Part shown: positions 1 through 10,400 of the stretch, piece after piece | Layout of the letters: each line of letters starts with the position of its first letter | How positions within the stretch are numbered: position 1 is the first letter of the stretch | Source: JBDLRH01 sp039800165 | GTDB lineage: Bacteria; Pseudomonadota; Gammaproteobacteria; Burkholderiales; Burkholderiaceae_C | Direction: 5' to 3' | NCBI GenBank assembly: GCA_039800165.1 | Contig: JBDLRH010000157.1 | Location: forward strand, 1-59,929 | DNA: 59,929 nucleotides | Notes under the pieces: generated by a model | What the model saw: the letters and a program-made list of their open reading frames with translations, nothing else | Databases searched by the model: none | Told to the model about the DNA's origin: nothing | Made by a program: the position numbers and the translations under genes

Positions 1-1
1 G

Positions 2-100
2 GTGATAACGTCTCGCCCCGCTTCGGTGGTTGAACAGCGCCAGCAAGGTCTCGACTATGCGATCTGCGGTGCCAGCAGGCGTGATCTTGCAAGGCCTTGA
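2..100 (+). other. Possible 3' end of a gene that starts outside the window
   Basis: One plus-strand frame is open from base 2 to a TGA at 98-100 (33 codons), which could be the tail of an upstream gene. The fragment is too short to recognise a family and chance openness is possible. Bases 101-185, up to the first certain gene, hold no feature I can support. Confidence 0.2.
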
Positions 101-185
101 CCCGGGGGCATTGATGATCGAGGCTGGAATTAGTTTGGTGTGTAGCGTCTGTACACTCAATAGTCGTTGAGCTGTTGCCTACCGC

Positions 186-1331
186 ATGCGAATCCTTCAC
201 GTGTACAAGAGTTACTACCCGGACAAGCTGGGGGGCGTTGAGCAGGTCATCTTGCAGCTGACACGAGGTTTACATGCGCTGGGCATTGAAAGTCGCGTGT
301 TTACCCTTAGCGAAAACGCTGATCCTCCAATCATCGTCCGGCCAGAAGCAGTCGTAGTGAGGAGCCGTACGACCCTTGAGTGGGCCTCAACCCCATTTTC
401 CATGAGCGCGTTCGGCGCATTCCGCCAACAGTTAAAGTGGGCTGACGTTGTGCACTATCAGTTTCCTTGGCCATTTGCGGACGTCCTTCACCTGCTTGCG
501 GCCAGGGACAAGCCAAGCGTAGTGTCATACCAGTCCGATATCGTTCGCCAGAAGCGGCTTCTCAGCGCTTACTCACCGCTGATGAATCGGTTTCTCAGGT
601 CTGCAGACGCGATTGTCGCAACATCGCCCAACTATCTGTACAGCAGCCCGGTATTGCAGCGCCTGAAGTGTGATGTTCAAGTCATACCGAATGGTATTCA
701 CGGATCAGATTCAGACGGCAACGATCGTGAAAGGATTGGATTCTGGCGCCACCATCTCGGCCCTGACTTCTTTCTCTTTGTTGGGGTTTTGCGGTACTAC
801 AAGGGGTTAAAGGATTTGGTGCGCGCCTCCTGCGGGTTGCCGGTGCCCGTGGTCATTGCTGGAGACGGCCCGGAGTCGTCGGACTTGAAGAAGCTCGCAA
901 GCTCACTCCCTGGGGCCAACGTGCGCTTCCTTGGCCAAGTCAGCGACGAGGACAAGAAAATTTTGCTTCAGATGTGCCGCGCTTTTGTCTTTCCTTCGAA
1001 TCTGCGGTCAGAGGCGTTTGGCATGTCTTTGGTCGAGGCTTCCATGTACGGGCGTGCGCTCATCAGCTGTGAGATAGGGACAGGCACAAGTTTTGTTAAC
1101 CTTGACGGAGTGACGGGGCATGTCGTTCCGCCGGGTCAGCCGCTAGCGCTGCGTCAAGCCATGGAACATTTGCATGATCATCCCGAGGAAGCGCTACGCA
1201 TGGGGCGTGCTGCGCGCGACAGATTCGAGTCGTACTTCAGCGCGGAGCAGATGGCGAGGGCCTATAGTGCACTCTACGAACGCCTCGTGACACCAGGCGC
1301 GAAGTGCCGCCCTCAGCTCCCTCCGACATAA
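186..1331 (+). CDS. Glycosyltransferase family 4, WbpZ/WbdC-like
   Basis: Cytoplasmic GT-B glycosyltransferase of 381 residues that probably adds a D-mannose or D-rhamnose residue from a GDP-sugar early in O-polysaccharide assembly. The N-terminus (MRILHVYKSYYPD, then GGVEQV) has the form seen in WbpZ/WbdC-type enzymes. The donor-binding half carries the GT4 E-x7-E signature (EAFGMSLVE) near residues 277-285, followed by a glycine-rich segment. It lies 9 bp upstream of manC in the same direction. The adjacent GDP-D-rhamnose genes support a deoxyhexosyl/mannosyl donor. The family call is firm; the exact linkage and acceptor are inference. Confidence 0.85.
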   Translation: MRILHVYKSYYPDKLGGVEQVILQLTRGLHALGIESRVFTLSENADPPIIVRPEAVVVRSRTTLEWASTPFSMSAFGAFRQQLKWADVVHYQFPWPFADVLHLLAARDKPSVVSYQSDIVRQKRLLSAYSPLMNRFLRSADAIVATSPNYLYSSPVLQRLKCDVQVIPNGIHGSDSDGNDRERIGFWRHHLGPDFFLFVGVLRYYKGLKDLVRASCGLPVPVVIAGDGPESSDLKKLASSLPGANVRFLGQVSDEDKKILLQMCRAFVFPSNLRSEAFGMSLVEASMYGRALISCEIGTGTSFVNLDGVTGHVVPPGQPLALRQAMEHLHDHPEEALRMGRAARDRFESYFSAEQMARAYSALYERLVTPGAKCRPQLPPT

Positions 1332-1340
1332 CTGGCGTCA

Positions 1341-2813
1341 ATGGTCACGCTTGCAGCTCATAACCCTATCTTGGTACCGGTCATCATTTGTGGCGGTGCA
1401 GGTACCCGGCTGTGGCCTGTTTCCAGGCAGGGGCATCCCAAGCCATTTATGCGGTTGCCCGACGGGAACTCGTTGCTTGCGGGCACTCTGCACCGGGCGG
1501 CGGCTTTGGCGGGGCCGCGCGGGCCAATTCTCATCGTCACCCACCGCGATCACTACTTTCTGTGCAAGGATGAAGTACGCCGCGTTTGGGATGGGGATGG
1601 TGCTGATGGTGTGAATTACATGCTTGAGCCGGAGGGGCGCAACACGGCGGCGGCGATTGCTATGGCTGCACATTGGGTCGTTCATGCCGTCGCTGCAGAT
1701 GCCCTGATGCTTGTTTTGCCTGCCGATCACCGCATCGAGCCGCTTCCCGCGTTCGAGACAGCCGTTCGTGCGGCAACCTTGAAGGCAGCGCAAGGGTCAT
1801 TGGTGACGTTCGGCATACGCCCCACACGGCCAGAAACTGGCTATGGCTACATCCAGATGGAATCGCCCTCTCAGCCGCTGGACGCTAGAGCGGTCATCCG
1901 GTTCGTCGAGAAGCCCGACGCCGAAACAGCGCAACGCTTTGTCAGCGATGGCAGCTTCTTGTGGAATAGCGGCATGTTCTGCATGCGCGCGGAAGCGGTG
2001 CTGGGAGAGTTACAGGAGCATCAGCCAGCCCTCGCGCAGGGGGCGAAAGTTTGCTGGGCGGAAGTAGAGCGCGTACCCACCGCCCAACCGTTCGTGGAGT
2101 TGCCAGCGAAAGCCTTCAAGGCGTTGGAAAGTATCTCCATCGACTACGCGTTGATGGAGCGCACCCGCAACCTGGCAGTGCTGCCCGTGGAATTCACGTG
2201 GGACGATATCGGGTCGTGGGACGCAGTGGCTAGCTTAGTACCCGCGGATGCGAAAGGCAACCGTGTGCACGGAGATGCGGTATTGATGGACAGCGAAGCG
2301 TGCTTCGTCCATGCCAATGAGCGCGTAACCGCGCTGTTAGGCCTGCGAGGGGTGATGGTCATCGACACCCCCGATGCGCTCTTGGTCGCTGATGCGAGCA
2401 AGACGCAGCATGTCCGAAAAGTTGTTGAGCAGCTTAAGGCGCGTGGACACGACACCTACCGTGCACATCGCACGGTGCAGCGCCCTTGGGGTACATACAC
2501 CGTGCTGGAAGACGGGCGCGGCGACAAGATCAAGCGAATTGAGGTTGAGCCCGGAGGCTCGCTCTCACTGCAGATGCATCGGCATCGTAGCGAGCATTGG
2601 ATTGTCGTGAGCGGCACCGCCGAAGTCACTCGTGGGGGGCAGACCGCGGAGTTGCATGTCAACGAGTCGACGTACATTCCAGCCGGCCAGGCACATCGTC
2701 TGGCTAACACCACCGACCAACCGGTTGTGATGATTGAAGTGCAGACAGGTCAGTATTTGGGCGAGGATGACATTGTGCGCTTCAGTGACGCTTACGGGCG
2801 AACCCTTGGCTGA
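1341..2813 (+). CDS. manC: Mannose-1-phosphate guanylyltransferase / mannose-6-phosphate isomerase
   Basis: Bifunctional cytoplasmic enzyme (490 residues; WbpW/AlgA/ManC family) making GDP-D-mannose from mannose-1-phosphate and GTP, with a C-terminal isomerase domain. The nucleotidyltransferase signature GGAGTRLWP with downstream HPKPF lies at residues 18-36, and the sugar-binding FVEKPD is near residue 190. The C-terminal cupin begins with PWGTYTVLEDG and contains MHRHRSEHWIVVSG, with metal-binding histidines. Full length for the family. It supplies GDP-mannose to the gmd/rmd pair in this locus. It converges on gmd, with 20 bp between the stop codons. Confidence 0.95.
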   Translation: MVTLAAHNPILVPVIICGGAGTRLWPVSRQGHPKPFMRLPDGNSLLAGTLHRAAALAGPRGPILIVTHRDHYFLCKDEVRRVWDGDGADGVNYMLEPEGRNTAAAIAMAAHWVVHAVAADALMLVLPADHRIEPLPAFETAVRAATLKAAQGSLVTFGIRPTRPETGYGYIQMESPSQPLDARAVIRFVEKPDAETAQRFVSDGSFLWNSGMFCMRAEAVLGELQEHQPALAQGAKVCWAEVERVPTAQPFVELPAKAFKALESISIDYALMERTRNLAVLPVEFTWDDIGSWDAVASLVPADAKGNRVHGDAVLMDSEACFVHANERVTALLGLRGVMVIDTPDALLVADASKTQHVRKVVEQLKARGHDTYRAHRTVQRPWGTYTVLEDGRGDKIKRIEVEPGGSLSLQMHRHRSEHWIVVSGTAEVTRGGQTAELHVNESTYIPAGQAHRLANTTDQPVVMIEVQTGQYLGEDDIVRFSDAYGRTLG

Positions 2814-2833
2814 CCACCGAATCTTCGTGGCGC

Positions 2834-3871
2834 TTAGAAAGAAAAACCTCGCCCAACTCGCCTCAGGTCTGCTTCAACCATGGCCTGACACAGCTGCTCG
2901 AGCGTGGTCACCGGGACCCATTTGAGAAGCCTGCGAGCCCGTGAGGCGTCCCCGATAAGCAAGTCCACCTCTGCGGGCCGGTAGTAGCGCGGATTCACGC
3001 GGACGATCGTCTTTCCGGAGCGCGTATCCACTGCGGTTTCCTCGGCTCCGCTGCCACGAAAATCGACCGTCAAATCTGCAGCAGCAAATGCCATGCGAAC
3101 GAAGTCCCTCACGGTTTCGGTTCGCCCGGTTGCCAAGACGAAGGTATCTGGCTTGTCGGCTTGCAGCATGCGCGCCATTCCATCGACATAGTCACGCGCA
3201 TGACCCCAGTCACGTTTGGCATCCAGGTTACCCAGTTCCAGTACTTCCTGTTTGCCCAAGGCAATGCGTGCTACCGCGTCAGTGATCTTGCGGGTGACAA
3301 ACTCTAGTCCACGCAGCGGCGATTCGTGGTTGAAAAGAATGCCACTTGCACCGAAAATGCCGTAGCTCTCGCGATAGTTCACCGTCATCCAGTGCGCAAA
3401 CAGCTTGGCTACGCCATAAGGGCTTCTCGGATAGAAGGGGGTGTCCTCTGCCTGAGGAATAGCCTGTACGTTGCCGAACATTTCGGACGTCGAAGCTTGA
3501 TAAAAGCGGATGTCACGGTTGACGAGGCGGATGGCTTCCAGCAGATTCAGAGGCCCTAGCCCAGTTATCTGTGCGGTAGCTGTAGGTTGCTCGAAGCTGA
3601 CGCCAACGAAGCTCTGCGCCGCCAAGTTGTAAATCTCGGCAGGTTGTGCGCGCTGCAAAAGCGCTATTGCAGATCCCAAGTCGGTCAGGTCGTACTCCAC
3701 AAGGTGAAGCCGCTCGTGCTGTCGCAACCCCAGTTCTTCAAGGCGCCAGAACAGCACTGAGCTTGTACGGCGGTAGGTGCCGTAAACGGTGTAGCCGCGT
3801 TGCAGCAGCAGTTCGGTCAAATACGCACCGTCTTGACCGGTAACGCCAGTGATGACGGCGACCTTGCTCAT
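2834..3871 (-). CDS. gmd: GDP-mannose 4,6-dehydratase
   Basis: Converts GDP-D-mannose to GDP-4-keto-6-deoxy-D-mannose, the branch point for GDP-D-rhamnose, GDP-L-fucose and related sugars. It is a 345-residue extended SDR: the nucleotide-binding motif TGVTGQDGAYL is at residues 8-18, the catalytic Y152-x3-K156 sits in SPYGVAK, and FNHESPLRG with KRDWGHARDYV is typical of Gmd. I chose the ATG at 3871, which gives the standard N-terminus MSKVAVITG; the frame stays open 11 codons further upstream without a family match. It is the only gene of the polysaccharide locus on the minus strand, so it needs its own promoter in the region before 4256. Confidence 0.95.
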   Translation of the reverse strand: MSKVAVITGVTGQDGAYLTELLLQRGYTVYGTYRRTSSVLFWRLEELGLRQHERLHLVEYDLTDLGSAIALLQRAQPAEIYNLAAQSFVGVSFEQPTATAQITGLGPLNLLEAIRLVNRDIRFYQASTSEMFGNVQAIPQAEDTPFYPRSPYGVAKLFAHWMTVNYRESYGIFGASGILFNHESPLRGLEFVTRKITDAVARIALGKQEVLELGNLDAKRDWGHARDYVDGMARMLQADKPDTFVLATGRTETVRDFVRMAFAAADLTVDFRGSGAEETAVDTRSGKTIVRVNPRYYRPAEVDLLIGDASRARRLLKWVPVTTLEQLCQAMVEADLRRVGRGFSF

Positions 3872-4255
3872 TCTTGGCCCCGTGCGGTCATGCAGACCGG
3901 ACACTTCTGTACGGTTCGTTGGGCAGGGTCATGCGTTGCAGACCGTGCGCCCCGCTTGTCGTGTCGTGACTCATGTTTGCGTCGATTCATGTCTGCGTTG
4001 GGAAGTCGAATTAGCCAAGTCGGCGCGGCGTAGCCAGTAAGCGCATGCCCATCGGGGCGATCTGTACTGCCGCTCAGTGTAACGGGCGCCCTGCCTGCCA
4101 ACTGTGGCGGCGTTCTGCCTTTGCGATGCGGTAGACGTTCCGCTAGCCATTGACAAACGTATACTCCCGCGGCCAATGTACCCCGCTATTCATCCCCTCC
4201 TGCTCACAATTGCCAAAGTGCGTGATCGCAGCAGCGGAATTGCCTTTTGTTAAGT
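3872..4255. promoter_or_regulatory. Divergent intergenic region between gmd and wzm
   Basis: This 384-bp region separates two divergent genes and contains no convincing ORF. On the plus strand a TTGACA occurs at 4150-4155 and a TATACT at 4160-4165. They are too close together to serve one promoter: TATACT would use a weak -35 near 4137, and TTGACA a weak -10 near 4174. GTATAC is self-complementary, so it could also serve leftward transcription of gmd. I place promoters here from gene arrangement more than from perfect elements. Confidence 0.4.
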
Positions 4256-5059
4256 ATGGCTGGCGGCCACCCCTTGCTTGGCCTGTGGACTTACCGCGGG
4301 TTCATTGCCGAGAGCATCCGGCGCGACTTTCATTCCCGGTACAGGGCCTCGCTGCTGGGTGGACTATGGGCTGTAATCAGCCCACTCGCCTTGATAGGGG
4401 TGTATACGCTTGCGTTCAGTCATCTGGTTCGCGCAACGCTCCCGGGACATCAGGGAAATCCGTTGGCGTTCAGTATTTATTTATGTGCTGGCTTGCTCAC
4501 CTGGGGCCTTTTTGCGGAGACGCTTAGCCGCTTGACAAGCGTCTTCCTTGACTACGCCAACCTCCTGAAGAAAGCGAGCTTTCCTCGTCTCAGCCTGATC
4601 GCAATAGTCATCGGCTCGGCATTAGTCAACTTTTCGATTGTGATCACGCTGTACATCGGATTTCTTGTATTTGTTGGACACTGGCCGGGTTGGGTCGTGC
4701 TTTGGGTACTGCCATTACTGGCTCTACAGCAACTCTTCGCAGTTGGACTTGGCTTGTTCCTTGGCACGCTCAATGTATTCTTCCGGGACATCGGGCAATT
4801 CACGTCTGTCTTGCTGCAGTTTTGGTTCTGGCTCACGCCAGTTGTGTACACGTTGCCGGCCTTGCCACAGGGAGCGCAGCGAATGCTGGCCTATAACCCG
4901 ATGGTGGACTTGATCGCTTCCTACCAGCAAATTTTCTTGTTGCATCAGCCTCCGCAATGGCCGAGCCTCGTGCCGTTATTGTTGCTTTCGCTCATCGTGC
5001 TGACAGTGGGCGCTGTCTTCTTTATGCGCCGGCAGGGCGAGATGGTTGACGAGTTGTGA
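4256..5059 (+). CDS. wzm: Polysaccharide ABC exporter permease (ABC-2 family)
   Basis: Inner-membrane permease (267 residues) that moves the finished lipid-linked O-polysaccharide to the periplasm together with Wzt. The sequence is an ABC-2 permease: a short cytoplasmic amphipathic N-terminus (LWTYRGFIAESIRRDF), then about six hydrophobic segments, with the family-typical FFRDIGQF loop and PVVYTLPALP near residues 175-210. I chose the ATG at 4256; an in-frame TTG at 4247 would add three residues. The stop overlaps the wzt start (GTGA), so the two are translationally coupled. Together with wzt it defines this as an ABC-transporter-dependent rather than a Wzy-dependent pathway. Confidence 0.92.
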   Translation: MAGGHPLLGLWTYRGFIAESIRRDFHSRYRASLLGGLWAVISPLALIGVYTLAFSHLVRATLPGHQGNPLAFSIYLCAGLLTWGLFAETLSRLTSVFLDYANLLKKASFPRLSLIAIVIGSALVNFSIVITLYIGFLVFVGHWPGWVVLWVLPLLALQQLFAVGLGLFLGTLNVFFRDIGQFTSVLLQFWFWLTPVVYTLPALPQGAQRMLAYNPMVDLIASYQQIFLLHQPPQWPSLVPLLLLSLIVLTVGAVFFMRRQGEMVDEL

Positions 5060-6279
5060 CCGGGCGCATTACTGTGACCAATCTGGGCAAAGCCTATCGC
5101 CGGTACCCGCACCGTTGGGCGCGCTTGGCGGAATGGCTGGACCCGCGCGGCGTTCCAAGGCATTCGCAGCGGTGGGCTCTGCAGGGGATCGACTTTGATG
5201 TGCAGCCGGGCGAGGCTGTTGGCATCATTGGCATGAACGGCGCCGGCAAGAGCACCTTGCTCAAAATGATCACTGGCACTGCGTCGCCTACCACAGGGCA
5301 GGTGCAGATTGAGGGCCGGGTCGCCGCGCTACTCGAATTGGGTATGGGTTTTCATCCCGAGTTCACCGGGCGTCAGAACGCTCGCATGGCAGGCCAATTG
5401 TTGGGCTACAAGCCGGCCGAAGTCGATCAGCTCATGCCTGCCATCGAGGCGTTCGCCGAGATTGGCGACTACATGGATGAGCCTGTGAGGGTGTACAGCA
5501 GCGGCATGCAGGTGCGCTTGGCATTCAGTGTCGCGACGGCAAGTCGTCCGGATGTGCTCATCGTGGATGAGGCTCTTTCCGTTGGCGACGACTACTTCCA
5601 GCACAAGAGCTTTGACAGGATCCGTGACTTTCGCCGCTTGGGAACCACATTGCTGATCGTGTCGCACGACAAGCAGGCCATCCAGAGCATCTGCGACCGC
5701 GCCTTGCTGCTCAAAGAGGGGCACCTTGCATTCCAGGGCACCCCTGAAGCGGTAATGGATTACTACAACGCCCTACTGGCGGCACATCAACCTCAAAAAG
5801 TGAGTCAAACCGCGCTGGCCAAAGGAAAGGTCCAGACAGTTTCTGGCACCAGGCATGCGGTATTCCGCAAGACGCACCTCCTCTCAGCGCAGGGCCAGCA
5901 ACTTGAAGTTGTGCAAGTGGGACAGGCCGTTTGTTTAGAGGTTCAGGTGGAGGCTGCTGCCGACCTAGACACACTCGTGGTCGGCTACATGATCAAGGAC
6001 CGTCTGGGTCAACCTGTGTTCGGCACCAATACGCACCATCTGGGGTGCGCCGCCAGGGATGTGAAGGCAGGCCAATTGGTGAGCTACCGCTTTGACTTTG
6101 CTGCCAGCTTGGGTGAGGGGAGCTATTCCGTCGCGGTGGCAGTTCATGGGGCCGATTCACATGTTGAGAGCAATTATGAGTGGCGTGATCTTGCTTTGGT
6201 GTTTAGCGTCATCAATGCAGACAAGCCAGTGTTTGTGGGCGGCGCTTGGTTGCCTTCAAAACCGAGGCGCATTGAGTGA
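5056..6279 (+). CDS. wzt: Polysaccharide ABC exporter ATPase with C-terminal carbohydrate-binding domain
   Basis: ATPase partner of Wzm (407 residues, GTG start). Walker A GMNGAGKST is at residues 59-67, the signature region YSSGMQVRLAFS starts at 148, and Walker B VLIVDE is at 167-172. Beyond the ATPase domain (about residue 250) is an extra domain of about 150 residues of the Wzt C-terminal type, a beta-sandwich ending with a WRDLALVFSV strand. In characterised systems such a domain binds a modified non-reducing terminus of the glycan before export. The next gene is a methyltransferase, consistent with a methyl-capped chain being the export signal. The start overlaps the wzm stop by 4 bp. 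Confidence 0.93.
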   Translation: MTGRITVTNLGKAYRRYPHRWARLAEWLDPRGVPRHSQRWALQGIDFDVQPGEAVGIIGMNGAGKSTLLKMITGTASPTTGQVQIEGRVAALLELGMGFHPEFTGRQNARMAGQLLGYKPAEVDQLMPAIEAFAEIGDYMDEPVRVYSSGMQVRLAFSVATASRPDVLIVDEALSVGDDYFQHKSFDRIRDFRRLGTTLLIVSHDKQAIQSICDRALLLKEGHLAFQGTPEAVMDYYNALLAAHQPQKVSQTALAKGKVQTVSGTRHAVFRKTHLLSAQGQQLEVVQVGQAVCLEVQVEAAADLDTLVVGYMIKDRLGQPVFGTNTHHLGCAARDVKAGQLVSYRFDFAASLGEGSYSVAVAVHGADSHVESNYEWRDLALVFSVINADKPVFVGGAWLPSKPRRIE

Positions 6280-7499
6280 CCCCTGACTTCTACCACGCGC
6301 TTGAAGAACGGTTTCGCGGTTCGCGTGAGCTGATTCTGAGTCGCTTGCAGGTGTACGTGCCGTTTCTCACGTCCCTGCAAGTACATCTGCCTGCTGCTTC
6401 TGCAGTTGACTTGGGCTGCGGGCGTGGAGAGTGGCTCGAAGTATTGACCGAGCAAGGATTTGCTGCGCAGGGCGTAGACCAGAGTGAGGCCATGCTGGCA
6501 GCATGCCGCGATCGGTCGCTGCATGTAACGATGGGCGATGCACTTGCCTTCTTGCAGCAGCTACCCGATGCAAGCCAAGCGGTGGTGTCGGGTTTCCACA
6601 TCGTCGAACACTTGCCGTTCGACACGTGCCGTCAACTGGTCGCCGAGTCGCTTCGGGTGCTTCTGCCCGGAGGCTTGCTGATACTCGAAACCCCGAACCC
6701 CGAAAACCTGGTCGTGGGTGCGTCGTCCTTTTATTTGGACCCTACGCATCGAAAGCCGATCCCGCCTGCCTTACTGGCATTTGCGGTCGAGTTCGCCGGC
6801 TTTGCGCGTAGCAAGGTATTGCGGCTGCAGGCGGCAAGTCACTTGTCGCGCCAAGGGGCGCTGTCGCTACTGGATGTGCTTCAATCGGCCAGCGCAGACT
6901 ACGCAGTGGTCGCGCAAAAGGGTGGGGCACCGGCACTTGTAGAAGCCCTGTCTGACGCGTTTTCTGTCGACCTAGGGACAACGCTTGAGTCCCTCGCAGC
7001 CCAATATCAGCATCAACTGACGATGAGTCAAGCGCAGGCGCAGTCGGATGCGGCGCAGGCGGTGATGGCCGCTCAACAAATGCAGGCGCAACTTGCTGCT
7101 GTGCACGCAAGCACGTCGTGGCGCGTGACCGCGCCACTGCGCGCTGTCCGGCGCAGGCTTGATCTGGTACGCGTAAGTGCATGGTCAGCCTGGAGTTCGC
7201 TCCGGCGGGTACCGGGATTGCCCCTTGGTTGGGCTTTTCGTCAGGCAGATCGGTATCCGGCGCTTCGCAAGGTTGCAGCCCGGGTGATGGCGTTCATGCC
7301 TGGGCTTGGCCTACGTCTCCGCCGCGCGCGCTTGCAAGCGCGGGCCGAAGCCTATAAAGCTGCAGCCTTGTCCGCTCCAAGCGCGGACATGCCGCTACCC
7401 GAAGTTGTTGCTGGCCAAGGCAAAGCCAGCGCGGACGAGCATGCCCGCCAAAGAACACCGCTGGAGGCCTACTTCCAGGATCCCGCTGGCCGCGCATGA
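6276..7499 (+). CDS. SAM-dependent methyltransferase, candidate chain-terminating cap enzyme
   Basis: Class I methyltransferase of 407 residues (GTG start overlapping the wzt stop by 4 bp). SAM motif I (VDLGCGRGEWLEV) is at residues 44-56, and the post-motif acidic residue lies in VDQSEAM near residue 68. A glutamine/alanine-rich, coiled-coil-prone stretch (residues about 240-275) leads to STSWRVTAPLR near 284, a motif common in O-antigen cluster glycosyltransferases and methyltransferases. The C-terminal 100 residues are basic and probably membrane-peripheral. Position next to a Wzt with a carbohydrate-binding domain suggests WbdD-like capping of the non-reducing end, but no kinase domain is present. 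Acceptor unknown. Confidence 0.8.
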   Translation: MTPDFYHALEERFRGSRELILSRLQVYVPFLTSLQVHLPAASAVDLGCGRGEWLEVLTEQGFAAQGVDQSEAMLAACRDRSLHVTMGDALAFLQQLPDASQAVVSGFHIVEHLPFDTCRQLVAESLRVLLPGGLLILETPNPENLVVGASSFYLDPTHRKPIPPALLAFAVEFAGFARSKVLRLQAASHLSRQGALSLLDVLQSASADYAVVAQKGGAPALVEALSDAFSVDLGTTLESLAAQYQHQLTMSQAQAQSDAAQAVMAAQQMQAQLAAVHASTSWRVTAPLRAVRRRLDLVRVSAWSAWSSLRRVPGLPLGWAFRQADRYPALRKVAARVMAFMPGLGLRLRRARLQARAEAYKAAALSAPSADMPLPEVVAGQGKASADEHARQRTPLEAYFQDPAGRA

Positions 7500-10400
7500 T
7501 CCGCATCCTGGCGCTATCGTTCTTTCCTGCGTTCGTGCCGCCCTCCAACGGCGGACAAGCGCGGCTATTTTACTTTTACAGCGCACTCAGCCGGTGGCAT
7601 CAGGTCACCTTGCTGACGTCAACCCATCACGGGGAGAGACCAGAGGTCATTAACCACGGCACGCAATTTGTCGAGCGGCGCGTTCCCAAGGACGATCACT
7701 TCTTGCACCACTATGCGGCCTTGACGCCGCAAGCTGGCAACGGAGACATTTCCGGGCCAGCCATTTCCGCCTGCGGTACGCTGCCCACATCGTTGCACTG
7801 GGCCTACCTGCAAGCGTACTCCGAAGCCGACGTGATCATTCACGAATCGCCGTTCACCGTCGCTTATGACTTGTTCGCTGGACTTGATGACAAGCCAAGA
7901 ATCTACAACGCCTATAACTGTGAATCAGCGTTGTATGGTGATTTTCATCCTGGCACTGCATCAGCACCGGTTCGACACTTGGTGCAAGTAGCTGAAGAGC
8001 AGCTCCTCAGGTTGGCAGACCTGGTCATGTATTGCAACGAGCACGATCTTTCTGCGTTTCGGCAGATGGTTCCGTCGGCTGCGTTCGATGCGTTGTACGT
8101 TCCGAACGGGGTGAACTCGCCGGTCTCCAACAGACAGCCAAACCGACCGTCCAATGGTTCCACCCATCGGCGTGTCGTGTTCATGGGCAGCCATCACCCC
8201 CCCAACGTGGAAGCGGCAGAGTTCATCGTCTCTCAACTGGCTCCCGCATTGCCCGATGTGACGTTTGACATCATCGGCGCTTGCTTGCTCAACCGGCCAT
8301 GCCCTGCCAATGTGCATCTACACGGGTTGGTGGACGCTGACCGCAAGTACCAGCTGTTGTCGATGGCTCACGTCGCCATCAACCCTATGACTTCAGGCAG
8401 CGGGTCCAACGTGAAGGCTCTGGACTACATGGCGCATCGCTTGCCCGTGCTGTCAACTGCTTTCGGGATGCGGGGCATTCGTGCTGTGCCGGGTGAGCAC
8501 TTCCTGCAAGCCGATCAGGACGGATTTGCAGATGCGCTGCGTCGGGCCCTGGATTGTCCCGAAGCGACGCAGCGCGTTGCAGATGCCGGAGCGGCACTAG
8601 TGGAGCTTCAGTACAACTGGAGCACGATAGCAGCCTGCGCTGCCCAGCGTATTGACTCGTTGCTCGCCGATCGGGGCGGCGCGCGCAAGGTGGCCGCGCC
8701 GGTGTTGGTGTTGAACGACTACAACTCGTTTGAGGGCAAGGGTGGCGGCAGTACCCGAACGCAAGGCCTATATGAGACTGTCGCGCAGTGGAGCCCAGTC
8801 GTTTTTGTGTGCTTTGCATCTGACGGTGCCTTGGCGTCGACGTCTGCTAGCGAGGGAGTTACCGTCCTGCGCGTACCCAAGACGCAAGCGCATCTTGTAG
8901 AGCAAGACCGCATCAATGCGCTGCACCCGGTATCAGCCGACGACATCGTTGCCTCACGCCACAGTACAAACAATCCTTGGCTGATGGCAGTCTACGCAGT
9001 ACTGCGCCGCTCAGCCCGTGCCATCGTTGTCGAGCATTGCTACCTTGTCGACGTACCCCGTGCTTATGGCGATCGGTTCGTTTACTCGTCACAGAACAAC
9101 GAATCGCAACTGAAGCAAACTCTTCTGGCTGGTCACCCCCAATTCAAAGAACTGGCGGAAGAGGTGCGGCGACTTGAGAAGGCTGCAGTGGAATGCAGCG
9201 CTGTAACTGTGGCTGTTTCTGTTGAAGATGCGCAGGGCCTCGCGGTACGGAAGCGCACCTCAGGCCCCTTGCTGGTCGTGCGTAACGGGGCTGCTGCGCC
9301 GGTGCCAGACCACCAACTTGCGCCAGTATTGCAGGCGCTACGTGCGCGCATCGGTGAGCAGGCGGTGGTCTTTCTTGGCTCGGGCCACTTGCCAAACGCA
9401 GAGGCTGCGCGATTCATTGCCGACCAACTCGCTCCGCAGTTTCCCGACGTACGTTTCCATTTGCTGGGCTCTGCGTGCAGCACCATAGGGCGCGTCCCGC
9501 GCAACGTCGAACGGTGGGGCGTTGTCGATGAAGTCACCAAGAGCGCGGTGATGAAGGGCTGCTTGCTGGCCCTCAATCCTGTGGTTTCGGGGAGTGGCTC
9601 CAACGTCAAGCTGGCGGACTACCTGGGCCACGGCCTGTTCGTTGTCACCACCGAATTTGGCTTGCGCGGCTATCCGTCTGCGGTGCGGCAGCACACTGCC
9701 GTAGCGCAGACGGGTCAGTTTGCCCTTGCCCTGCGGCATGCGTTGGGCCAGCCTTTGCTGTGGGCGGATACGGCACGCGCAGCACGGCGTGCGCTGTTTG
9801 AGCAAACTTTGTGCATGCGCACCATGGCAGGGGGCTTCGTGCGGGCACTCCAAGCCCTGGAGCAGCCTCGCAAGCGGGTGCTCTACGTTACCTATCGCTA
9901 TACAGCCCCTGCGCTCGGTGGCGCCGAATCGAACGTCGAGCGCTTCGTCAGTGCACTTGGGCATAGCGGGTTGTTTGACGTCGATGTGGTCGCACCAGAG
10001 GTCAGCACGCTGCGTAACCACATGCGGTTCGCGGAAATCTGCAGCTTCGATTCGACGTTCAGCGTACCGGTGGACATCCCCAACGTTCGCTTCGCTCGAT
10101 TTTCGGCCGAGACTCCTTCGCCTTCTGCGGCGCAGGCGCACCTGCGCAGGATTTGGGCCGCGCAGCCCGGGTTCGAGCGCGCGCTGGATACTTCATTGCG
10201 TGGGCAATACAAGCGCAATGGCCTCGGCTGGGGCTGGAGCGACCCCGAAGGTTCAGCTACAAAAGCGGCGCGCTGGACGTATAACGAGGCGACCATCTTT
10301 TTGCTTCGGCCTGCTCGGGTATCGCTGCGCGGCTATGCTGACCGGCCTGCTGTGTTGGCCTGTCACGCGGCACAAAAGGTGGCGGCGGGCCCATGGTCGC

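Noticed and set aside
3905..4246. Short ORFs in the gmd-wzm intergenic region
   Set aside because: None has a ribosome site, recognisable motif or coding-like composition. They are treated as regulatory DNA.
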